64,000 nt of DNA from Eleginops maclovinus (taxonomy: Eukaryota; Chordata; Actinopteri; Perciformes; Eleginopidae). The notes beneath the pieces are model-generated. The model was not told the origin of the DNA. It was given only the letters and a program-made list of their open reading frames with translations, and searched no databases. Both the position numbers and the translations under genes were made by a program. Of this stretch, positions 21,778 to 45,899 are shown one piece after another. The stretch's first letter is position 1; every line of letters starts with the position of its first letter. The stretch is taken from assembly GCF_036324505.1 (NCBI RefSeq), contig NC_086370.1:3095453-3159452 (forward strand), in the 5' to 3' direction.

Positions 21778-22726
21778 CTGTGAATTGTGAGCTGAACAGG
21801 TGATAGTATATCAACAAATAGATGAAGCATACAGCTTGTAGGCGGGTCACATGTTAATACTGTTTTACATTCTCCACGGGACAGAAGCTCAAACTTATCG
21901 GTCTTGTCTTCGGTGAACCTCAGCAGCTCAGTTGGTGGAGGAGGATCAGAGGGAATGAAGGACAGAGATGGTTAGTGACACATATTATCTTTGAATGATT
22001 TCATGTTACAATATTATGTATTTCATAGTTACTGTACCTTTTTTGGCCATATTAAAGGGACAGAAAGGATGGTTTGAAGCGGGGTTGTTGGAGGTAATTC
22101 TCCATAGTCAGTGCATGTCCTTCAGTTGGAAGAGGTCAGCACGTCCCGGGTTTGTAGGAGCCGGCAGAGTTCCAGCCGGAAGTAAAGCGAGGTACTGTTG
22201 TGTACTGGGGCAGCTGCAAGGCTTATTGTTGGTGAATCCAAACTAGCTGGTTTAAATCCCACAACACCAACTAACTTACATCTGGAGGAGTGGCAGACCA
22301 GCCGCTCCTGCGGGCTGTGAATGGAGTCTAGTGGCTTTGAATAGAGGATCAATAATTGCTTCAGTTTCCCGTTGGAAAGGGAAGGTAAACTGAGTTAAAT
22401 GATCTGAGTATAAAGTTGCTTAAACTCAAACCTCGATTTTAGGTGGGCTTTTCTTTTGGGTGGCTAAGAATATTTAGCTGTTACCCCCTCTACAGAAATA
22501 CTTTGCTGTAACTCATGTGTGCCTCTTCCAACAAGGGGGTGCCGAGCGCAACCTGCTGTAGGTAGAACACTGACTGTGGATACACACCTCCCAACTCCAC
22601 TTCAAGCCATCCAAACTATCCCTTTAATCTTTTGACCTGTGGAGAAAAATATTCAGGAAGCATCCTTATGAGATGCCTAAAAACAGCGGGGTTCGATCCG
22701 ATTTTGGGAGGTTTCTTTTGGTTCAA
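21778..22726. other. Intergenic, nothing firm
   Basis: Contains a third copy of the ctgag/gtggtggag/agagggaa module at about 21,910-21,980, with a possible 36-nt exon-like piece on the minus strand (LLRFTEDKTDK) that lacks a good donor. Otherwise I see no gene or repeat. Confidence 0.4.
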
Positions 22727-24000
22727 TTAAGTTTCCTCATGTTGGAGGTTATGTATTTTGAAGGTGTCCAGTGCATTGCCTGTCAATTGGGGAGTAAAGT
22801 GCAATGAGAGTAAAGTGCAATGAGAGTAAGGCGCAATGTCCTGTTGCTTTGTCCTGCTTCTTCTAGCGTCAGTGCAGTGATCTGCAGGGATGTCTTTCGT
22901 TTGACCTTGAGAGCTACAGACAGCAGACTGAAGAGAGACTTCCAGGAGCTTCCACAGTGCTGCCAGCTTCACTGTGAGGGCCTGACATGAGGGTGAGTCA
23001 AGCAAACCCACCATCAGGGTGAAGGCTCCAAGGAGAAACATCGATCCACCGTGCAGAAAATGAAGAGATGGTACTCCAAAAACCCCCATTCAGGACGCCT
23101 CCTGGGGTGTTGGCAGTGACGCAAGAAGTTAAAGCTACCTGACGCTGCCCAGCCAGACGCAAAGGCCAGCCCCGACATGTAGAAAAGTGTCAATCAAATT
23201 AGAGCAAGATGCTTCCTGAACCAACGAGAAAAATCATTCAGGAGGCATCCTAGTGAGATGCTGTTCTTTAGCAGGCTTCAATCAAATCCAATTTTTGGGA
23301 AGGCATTTTCAGTTCCATTAAGTTTCCTCATGTTGGAGGTTATGTATTTTGAAGGTGTCCAGTGCATTGCCTGTCAATTGGGGAGTAAAGTGCAATGAGA
23401 GTAAAGTGCAATGTCCTGTTGCTTTGTCCTGCTTCTTCTAGCGTCAGTGCAGTGGTCTGCAGGGATGTCTTTCATTTGACCTTGAGTGCTACAGACAGCA
23501 GACTGAAGAGAGACTTCCAGGAGCTTCCACAGTGCTGTTAGCTTCACTGTGAGGGCCTGACATGAGGGTGAGTAAAGCAAATCACCATCAGGGTGAAGGC
23601 TCCAAGGAGAAACATCGATCCACCGTGCAGAAAATGAGGAGACCGTTCAAACTCCCCCAGTGCAAGACGCTTCCTGGGGAGTTGGCAGCCCAGCAAGACG
23701 CAAAGGCTACGTGAGGCTGTCTGCCCAGCAAGACGCAAAGGCCAACCCCGACATGTAGAAAAGTGTCAGTTAAATCAGAGCAAGACGCTTCCTGGACCTG
23801 CCCCGCCAGACGCAAAGGCTACCTGGGGCAGCGCCTGCCCTCAGAATTAAACAAAGAAAGATTGAGCTGCAAATAATAAGTAGTACACACAAAAAATCCC
23901 AAGGCAAGACGCTTCCTGGGATGTTGGCAGCCCCGCAAGACGCTAAGGCTACCAGGTGAATGATGTGGTCCAGCTGTGAAATGGAAGAGATGAAGGGCAG
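22727..24000. repeat. Direct duplication of about 600-bp period plus degenerate minisatellite
   Basis: The block beginning cctcatgttggaggttatgt at 22,735 is repeated at 23,327 with high similarity over about 300-450 bp (both contain ggggagtaaagtgcaatgag, tgctttgtcctgcttcttct and tgagggcctgacatgagggt). Between and after the copies (about 23,100-23,220 and 23,650-23,960) are diverged copies of a gcaagacgcttcctggg / ttggcagcccagcaagacgc motif. The block lies just 3' of the minus-strand gene ending at 24,050 and may include its 3' untranslated region. The open frames through it do not look coding. Confidence 0.75.
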
Positions 24001-24049
24001 ATCTTGCTCTGATGATTCATGGAGGATTTTCAGCCCATCCATCGCAGAC

Positions 24050-26150
24050 TCAATCTGAATCGCTGTCCTCGGACCACCGCGGCCTCTTCGCAAGAGACTC
24101 CTCCTCCTCCTCGCTGTCTTCCCTGCATCTTTTTGTGGAGGAGTCTATGGACTCCTCGGAGGAATCTTCAAGGGAGACTGGCCCGATGTCTTCAACATCA
24201 AGGACAGGAAAGTCGAGTCCGACGACATCAATCTCTTCATCCTCGTCCTCGGCCAATGGCTCGTTAAAGTACCTGCGAAACAACTCCTCACGAGCATGGT
24301 TATTATCATCGTCTGAAGGATAGGCATCATACGGAGGGTCATTGTAAGCAGGAGGAGCCTGAGGGTAAGCAGGAGGATGAGGATCAGCGAAAGGAGAAGG
24401 AGAAGCGTAGCGGTAAGCATAAGGGTTAGACCAAGGAGCATAGTAAGGGTAGGGAACAGCGTAGGGAACAGCGTAGAGAACAGCGTAGGGAACAGCGTAG
24501 GGAACAGCGTAGGGAACAGCATAGGGAACAGCGTAGGGAACAGGGTAATAAACAGGAGAAGGAGCAGCAGGAGGGGGCTGCTCACTATCTCCATCACCTC
24601 CCTGAGGCTCAGCTTGAGCCTCCTGAAGCCCGTCTGCTGCGTCCGCCTCATCAGCGCCGACCATGTCCTCATAGTCAGGCAGGACCAGGTCCTCGGCAGG
24701 AGTCGCAGGATCGGGTCGAGCGTTGGTCACAGGCCACAGGGAGCCATCTGAGGAACAAGACATGTATTTGAAAAAAAGTCACATTCTATACTTCTATGAA
24801 ACAGACTCAATCAGTTCGTCTGAAGGCCTCACTAATCAGTTTGAGCAGAAACATTAAAAGCACTTTGTAGAAGCCTCCAGTTAACAGGGCCCCCTTTGAG
24901 AAGTATTATCAAATTGAGTGCAATCCAGCTCCAGTTATTGGACACTATACTGCAGTCATGTGGACTCGAGTCACCCTTCTCTGTCTTTACTTGGGACTTG
25001 ACTTGGACTTGACTGCTAAGACTTGTGACTGACTTGTGACTTGCCAAACAGTGACTTGGTCCCACCTCTGATGTGATAATGCATGACCAAACACAGGTAA
25101 GGTGCCGGTGTTTAACCGTCATGTTTTTCTAAAAGTTTTGTTTTGCAAGTTAGTGTGGCATAGCCTATTTGTCTGCCAAATCATAAATAAAGGTTTTGAC
25201 AATTATAATTGAAAACAGCAAGGGGCAACTTTATTTAAGTATTTATTATGATATTTAAAAAGTGGAAATGATGAAAATACTATGTGGATTTAGCCAAACC
25301 ATCTCATTTCTATCTTTCCTTTAATGAGCACAGTAGCAGTGACTGGGACAGTAGAACAAAGGTGATTAAGGTTGGGTTGTATTCAGTTAGATTTGGTTTT
25401 ATGACCGACTATCTCTACTCAGTGATGCAATAGTAAGTCCATTAAATAACACAATACTCCTGCTCTGCTTCTGAAGACATCTATGCGCGGATAGAGAGCA
25501 TATGGGACCTGCAGTCACTGCTCCACAAACCACCCTCTTCAGAAAATACCAACTATATATTAACTTTAGGATATTTAAATAACATATCTGAAAGTGTTGT
25601 TCCCAAATGTGATGTTGTTAAATTTAAGAGGACCCCAAAACATATCTCCAGATACATTTGAACAGCAAACTCATCTCTCCCTACAGAGAAACGACCTGGA
25701 CTTGAACGTTCCATTATCACCATGGTGCTGGTCGCCATTTTGTTTTGTCAATTTCAGACACTAAATTCGGAAATTTCGCAGGCCGTTAAACAAAAATAAC
25801 GGGGTTTTCTAATCGCTACACCTTCGTTTACACATTATACAGCTGTTCTGACAAAGTCTGCCCAGTTCTATCGTATATTTTTCATTTCACAGCGTAAAAA
25901 CGTTGAGCGACCCCAAATTCAGTTATTTCAGACTTTCAAGCCAACATTCCATAATGTCTCAATCTTAATGTTCAACTATTTCGCGTAATTAAATGCAAAT
26001 GTCTTACTGATTTTAACTCTAAATGACTAAGGAAACATTTATAAATACATTTGCCATGAAATGAATTTAATATTTACCAGCAAAGCCAGTGAACCATCGT
26101 GTGACACGGGTCAGCAGGTGCTCCAGCGCAGGGGGTCCAGACGAAGCCAT
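24050..26150 (-). CDS. Unidentified 256-residue protein with VPYA repeats and acidic tail
   Basis: Two exons on the minus strand: 26,150-26,078 (start MASSGPPALEHLLTRVTRWF) and 24,747-24,050, joined in phase 1 at a gtaaat donor and a cttgttcctcag acceptor. The protein has a short amphipathic N-terminus, an acidic stretch (LVLPDYEDMVGADEAD), and about eight PYAV units encoded by a 12-bp tandem repeat at 24,450-24,541. A proline/tyrosine-rich segment follows, then a strongly acidic C-terminus containing KRCREDSEEEEESLAKRPRW, which looks like a bipartite nuclear localisation signal. A TATA box precedes exon 1. There is no signal peptide or membrane segment. I know no family with this layout; it may be a fast-evolving, possibly germline or oocyte gene, but that is only a guess. 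Gene structure is well supported; function is unknown. Confidence 0.75.
24748..26077 (-). other. Intron of the VPYA-repeat gene
   Basis: A 1.3-kb intron with gt...ag ends. I see no repeat family or nested gene in it. Confidence 0.6.
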
Positions 26151-26326
26151 GTTTTCAGCTGGTAGTGTTTACTGTAGATTTACTGAAGGGGTTTCTGAAG
26201 CTCAGTTATCCAACAGTTGGTTTTCAGGAAGTTTTTCGGATCAGAAATCAAAGATTTCAACTCTCCAGGTTTTGCAGGTGAACTTGTGTCAAGTCTGAGT
26301 GCAAATGACGGATTGAAGCTCTGCAG

Positions 26327-26334
26327 CTTTTATA
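26327..26334 (-). promoter_or_regulatory. TATA box of the VPYA-repeat gene
   Basis: The minus strand reads gggTATAAAAGctg here, 177 bp upstream of the ATG at 26,150, predicting a transcription start near 26,300 and a 5' UTR of about 150 nt. A strong TATA box is uncommon among housekeeping genes and fits regulated, tissue-restricted expression. Confidence 0.65.
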
Positions 26335-28037
26335 CCCTCGGTAGAACGTCCTGCTCGGTTGCCATGACTTTCACTGTGCGTGAGCGAGTGAGGGCGATCA
26401 TATACAGTACATTTGGGATGCAAATGGGAGATTGTTTGTTTAAAGTAGCTGTTTCCATACGGAAATGTATGCGTATGAAGCCTCATGATGATGAACACAC
26501 ACTCGAGTCTCTACATTTGACCCAGAACAAGATAATACAAGTTAAAGCAAGAATAAACCATGTCAATATTCATTTCTGCTCTTCTTTTTTGTAAAGATAG
26601 CCTACAGAATAGAGAATATAAATTAAGTGCGTGCTTTCATTAACACACTGAAAATATTGCTCAGGCTTAATTAACCACAAATGTATATCTTGGATTTTCT
26701 TTGCTGCTATAAGGTGAACTTGTTGTTTTTCATCAGTAGCCTAAATGTGTCTCTCCTGATCCTCGTGCACCTTGTGTTGCGTTTACTTACGAATATTCAA
26801 GCAATCGTGATGCCTTCAAGTAATAACTGGAAAATTACAGTTAATAATACACATATAAAAACAAATGTTATTTAACTATCACTTATTAGTTTTCTGTGAA
26901 AATGAATTTCCCCCAGGGGACAATAAATTTAATCTCAAACATATCTCTCATTTATATCATCTCCAAAAATGAGTTGATACAAACACAATTATTATAGGCC
27001 TGAATATATTTAATCATAATCATATTGAACATCCACCAATCTATTATCTGTGACCGCAATATGCACAAAGAAAGGGGGGTGTCATTGGGCAAGAAGCAGG
27101 ACACACCCTAATATTCAGTCTATAGGTACACCTTTTATAAACACCCTGGTTACATCTCGACACGTGGTCAATGGCAGGGATCGAAGAATACTCAGATCCT
27201 TTACTTAAGTAAAAGTTCTGATTTCAAAAGGTTACTGAAGGGAAAGTACAGGAGTAGTATCATCTACTGTACTACATGTTTCTAAGGTTCTTGTTTTGCA
27301 GAATGGATCTTTTCAGGGTATTATGTTATTGTGGTTATTATATTATCCTGTATGATGTAAAGCAATTTAGGTACTGGAAATATTGTTTGGATTAGGATAA
27401 CTGCATTATACCATATCAGCATGTGTCATTATAGGCACAGAGTAACTTGTATCTATGAGTGTTAAAATAAATATAGTGGAGTAATAAAGTATTAAGTACA
27501 ACGAAAGGGAAAATACTCAAGTAAAGTAAATATATGTCAAAAAAGTAAAATACCTAAGTAAATGTACTTAGTTACTTTCACCTCTGGGAATATTACTGCA
27601 ACAGCCTCGCGGAATGCCAGCACGCTTCTGTACAGGCATCTATCCTGGTACCAGTTCCTGCTTTTTACTGGCCACCCTCCAGTTCCCAAGCCCTACAGAC
27701 TGAGACTTTTCCTCTAAGGCGGCAGTACTTTGAATACTACGTCTCATCATTCTGTTAGTCACGATTAGTTGTTATAAGGATGTGAAGGAATGAATAATTG
27801 AAGGTAGTTCAGGATCCGTGTGGAGGATCAGCCCCCCCAGCAGACAGGAAGTCATTAAAGAACTGCTTGGAAGTCCAGTGGACCTAACACTACTTCTGGC
27901 CTGGACTTTCCAGAGGTGAAGCCTTTGCTCTCTAATAACACACCCCTCTCTCTGGGAGTGTCTTAGTGTGTCTTCCTGTCTCTAAAGGCTGATTTTATTC
28001 ACCCCTCTTTCTCTCTGAATGTCTCTGGTTCTGACAG
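26335..28037. other. Intergenic with one MITE-like repeat
   Basis: Upstream flank of the VPYA-repeat gene. A short LINE-tail-like sequence gaatttcccccaggggacaa occurs at about 26,905-26,925. A MITE-like repeat at 27,175-27,587 is annotated separately. Otherwise nothing seen. Confidence 0.5.
27175..27587. mobile_element. MITE-like repeat of the actcaagtaaa family
   Basis: Begins cagggatcgaag and ends ttcacctctg, with subterminal ctttacttaagtaaaagt and taagtaaatgtacttagtta blocks in inverted arrangement. The same style of sequence forms the element at 54,887-55,444. I found no clear target duplication for this copy. Confidence 0.5.
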
Positions 28038-29030
28038 GGACCTCGGTAAAGGAGGGACAGTGGAACACACATTTGACAAACACTCTATAGACCTGGAACC
28101 TGGGAACCCAGTCAGAGCAGAGTTGGCCTCACTGCTGGTTGGCAACCGCTCTGAGCCTGTGTAGGTTTACTGTCTGACAGGAAGCTCCTGTGCTTTAGTT
28201 AATGTTACAGTGGAGATGTTTCTGACGGTGTCTTGCCTCTTCCCCAGGCATGTTCCTAATATGTTCCCTAACTACATCCAAGCCCCCAATGGAGCTGAGG
28301 CCAAACCAGTCTCTCAGCTTTATAAAGGTCAGAGGTTATAACACATTACAGTACAGCAAAGTACAATGCAGTAAAGTATACTACATTACAGTACAGCAAA
28401 GTACAATGCAGTAAAGTATACTACATTACAGTACAGTGCAGTAAAGTATACTACATTACAGTACAGTACATTCCACTATAGTACAATGCAGTAAAGTATA
28501 CTACATTACAGTACAGTACAGTACAGTGCAGTAAAGTATACTATTATTACAGTACAGGTTACTATAGTACAATGCAGTAAAGTATACTACATTACAGTAC
28601 AGCAAAGTACAATGCAGTAAAGTATACTACCATTATAGTACAGTACAGTACAGTGCAGTAAAGTATACTACATTACAGTACAGGTTACTATAGTACAATG
28701 CAGTAAAGTATACTACATTACATTACAGTACAGTACAATGCAGTAAAGTATACTACATTACAGTACAATGCAGTAAAGTATACTACAGTACAGTACAGTA
28801 CAATGCAGTAAAGTATACTACATTGCAGTACAGTACAGTTTACTATAGTACAATGCAGTACAGTATGTGTTATTCACACCCTAAAAATGTCTTTTGTCAC
28901 TGACATGTTGTCCTGTAGGTAATGAAGACAGTTATCTGTGTGATGGAAACTTCTGGAGCAATGGAGACGAAACTCTCAGAGACACGGGGAAAGCTGTAAC
29001 TTTGATGGCACACACTGAAGGTTTATTATG
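28038..29030 (+). pseudogene. Three linked exons of an unidentified plus-strand gene (fragment)
   Basis: Exons at 28,038-28,160 (DLGKGGTVEHTFDKHSIDL...), 28,248-28,327 (HVPNMFPNYIQAPNGAEAK...) and 28,919-29,030 (NEDSYLCDGNFWSNGDETL..., stop TGA) have proper AG acceptors. They have GT donors where needed, and intron phases 2 and 1 that keep one frame open throughout. That consistency is strong evidence that these were real exons. The second intron contains a tandem array (28,340-28,865). The last exon runs into an LTR-like sequence after GKAVTL, so its end may be foreign. No start exon is visible. I do not recognise the protein; it may be a duplicated or truncated gene piece. Confidence 0.5.
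28340..28865. repeat. Tandem repeat array with core gtaaagtatactacattaca
   Basis: A variable-length unit (about 28-52 bp) built from gcagtaaagtatactacattac plus agtacagt/agtacaat pieces is repeated about a dozen times within a putative intron. Confidence 0.9.
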
Positions 29031-29289
29031 AAGTTTACAGCCGGAGAATTGACAAGACATTTGCTGCAGCCACGAGTTGACAGAGCGGTTGCCCGACCAA
29101 TTCTGAAGATCGCTAGCTGTAGGAAGAGATTTTAACCAGTTTAACCAGTGGGTAATCAACATTCTTCGAGCATCAGACTAAATAAGAGCGGACATTACGT
29201 TTAACTAAAACTGCCATCTAGGTCAATAGAATATGCGTACGAGAGTAGCTGGAGCCAGATAAACTGGCACCCTGCTGTCCCAAAACAAT
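29003..29289 (-). repeat. Possible solo LTR
   Basis: On the minus strand it starts tgttttggga, has an aataaa followed by ccttcagtgtgtgcca near its end, and ends catca. The composition resembles an LTR with U3-R-U5 layout. No target duplication is visible and there is no second copy in the window. Confidence 0.3.
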
Positions 29290-30181
29290 AAAATCTATCT
29301 TAGGTCAGCATGAGCTTGTACAATATGGTTAACAACAAAGCTCAGGAAGCCAAGGCTGCCCCTGCCGATGCCATGGGAATACAGACAGAGGAAGGAGAAG
29401 ATGATGAACTAGGTCATAGGTTAAACACCTAAGCAAAATATTCCCCAACACCATTAATACATTTTTTATATGTATATTTATATGTACATTTTTTATATGA
29501 ACCCACTTTTCATGCTGCGAAAACGTAAGAATGTTTGCTGGAGAATATATACAGCCCGAAAGAAGAGACCACTCCAAATGTTTCTTGAATCTCAATCTTT
29601 GCATGTATGGCAGCCATTCCAGTGTCTGTTGAATTCAACACAGAGAAATGTTGTCAGTAATTTATAGACTAAAAAACAAATATTTAACTCAAAGACAAAC
29701 CTATAAATAGTAAAACCAGAAAAACTGTTTATGCTGAAGTGGTCATCATTTTTTCCAGAGCTGTATATATATATATATATTTTTTATTAACTTCAGAAAG
29801 GCTGTGTGATATTATAGTTGCAGAAATACTATGTTGACAGAAAAACCCTTTCCTCCTCAAACACAGGTCCCTCATTGCCTCCACACAGACAGGACTCAGG
29901 AAGAGATCTCTGTGAGGAACAAAAGCAGCACTACTGAAGTCTCAACGTAACACAGGCAGCAATTACATTTGCCACTTTAATGTAGTTTCAAAAATACATA
30001 AATGTAGGATATCATAAATGCAGCATTACCTAGATAGTGTTTAACTTTCTAGAACGCTATGTCAAGGATTCTGCTATCCTGTCACCTTCTAGCCACTGCG
30101 CTGCAAACCCATGAGGCATTCATCAGATCACTTGATTGCAACAGCATTTGACTCATTTAAACGATATGGTAAACACATTTC
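29290..30181. other. Intergenic, (TA)n near 29,764
   Basis: Convergent gap between the plus-strand exon fragment and the 3' end of the zinc-finger gene. It holds a short (TA)n tract at about 29,764-29,780 and otherwise nothing I can name. Confidence 0.5.
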
Positions 30182-30187
30182 TTTATT
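30182..30187 (-). terminator. Polyadenylation signal of the SR/zinc-finger gene
   Basis: AATAAA on the minus strand, about 580 bp downstream of the stop codon at 30,765. Confidence 0.5.
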
Positions 30188-30764
30188 ATAAAATGTCAGA
30201 CTTGTGATCTCGTATTTCAGATAAAAATACGGACAAGTTGGAAGGAGGAACACAACTGCAAAATACACACATCACATTTCTATCACTACAATGCTGTTTG
30301 AAAATATGTACACGGTAACTGGTATTAAGAAAGATGAATGCGTAAAGAAAAACAATGCAAACACTGACTTGAAACATGAAACCAGGATGTGACAGGGCGA
30401 CTAAAAGCTCACTGTACACTTACATCATTATCACCGTCAAATCTGTAGGAAGCCGCGAAGCAAAAGTAGCATGCTGACATTTTACAGCCAACAGATTTTG
30501 TCTCACCTGTAAGTCCAGTAGAGCAGAGACTGGGATGTGTTTGGAGGGAGCAGAGCGGGAACATACATCTCCAAGAACTCAAAACTCCAGGCAAGAGACA
30601 TCTCAGCCAGATGCACAAAAGATAACATTGATATTAATCTTCATTTCTAACCATCGTTTTGTGCACTTCCTAACAGCACATTCTTTTAACACCCCCTCCT
30701 GCTGGTCATACCTATAAAAAATATCAACGTGGTTCCCAGCGTAGTGGCAAGCATAATTCAACAG

Positions 30765-44683
<13,919 letters not shown>

Positions 44684-44710
44684 GTTGGTGTTCAAGAGGA
44701 CATTCAAACT

Positions 44711-45280
44711 CCTCTACCGAAGAGTGAATACACCAACGGGTAGCAGCTTCCAAACAAATGCTGCTTTACGTGTTTCCACAGTCGACTGCACAGCTGCATA
44801 AGCCTGCCACCGGAAATATTACAGTGAAAAAGGACAACATCCGGAGCAATTCCTTCAGAATAAAGGTCTACGACAGCACGGAGTTAAAAGTGACTTGTTC
44901 TTTTATATTCTACATACATTGTCAATTACACGTTTTAAACATCATTTTAGATTCCCGGAGTTCCTTTATTTATATTGAATGCACAACGTATTAAGAAACC
45001 TATTCATTCAAAATAAAAGCTCATCACTGCCTTACCTAAATTACATAATATAATTACCATAGTTATATGCTAAAGTTTGATTGAAACATATATTTATGTT
45101 TTTTTTAATTAATTTGGTATATCCTGAAGCCAAATGATACCGATTGCCCCTCCGACCCATGACGTGATGTTACAATATGCATTTACTAATATATAAACTT
45201 GTTTGTGAATTACTGTCACCAACTGTAAGACCTTATAAAGCAACATTTGACTACAAAAACACAATGTTCTCATTTCAGAT
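44711..45280. other. Gap between fam98a 3' end and the zinc-finger gene start
   Basis: Head-to-tail spacing of about 600 bp. It must contain the promoter of the zinc-finger gene, but no TATA box or other strong motif is visible. AT-rich near 45,050-45,130. Confidence 0.45.
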
Positions 45281-45286
45281 TTTATT
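45281..45286 (-). terminator. Polyadenylation signal of fam98a
   Basis: AATAAA on the minus strand about 615 bp after the fam98a stop codon, the first good signal downstream. Confidence 0.6.
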
Positions 45287-45899
45287 GCTCATTCACACAC
45301 CCATGCAAACCCTCCAACATCCATATTTGTATGCACACAATCTTCCATGAGCAGAACAAGATGACATCTTTAAATAAGTAACAAAGGAGATTCCAGTCAA
45401 ATCAAGGAAGACTGGAAAGGTGAAGCCGTTTTCAAGTAATCGTCAAATTCAATTAATATATTAAGGATTTGAAGAGTGCACTTCTCATGTCAGATACACA
45501 GTAACACTGAAATCTCAGGACCCTTCCCTGTCTTTCAAAAAACATGTCCAATGTAAGGCTAAATTAGTATCAGTGTGAGGTCAAAACAGCAGAGTCCAAA
45601 TAATCGAATAGCCATTTATAGCACAACTGTTGAATACTTGCATTGAGGCGGCAGAGAAAACATTACACACCAGCATGAAAATAAAAACCTACTTTAGAAG
45701 TGCTCTCTGTAGTAAAACAATAACCTCAAACTGCTGAGTGTGTGTTGTCTGTGTGTCTCAGGGTCCTCAATTAACATCTCCATTAACTTTTACCCATGCT
45801 GAAAATTCTAAATCTGATCATAAGGCATTTTTAAATCTGTTCACATGACGACGAGTGAATCTCTGAGTGGACTCTGCTTTGATGCCCCCCGACTCTTCT

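Noticed and set aside
24145..24751. Leucine-rich minus-strand frame and VGNS-repeat plus-strand frame
   Set aside because: Alternative frames of the VPYA-repeat exon; only the frame with the acidic tail joins in phase to a first exon behind a TATA box.
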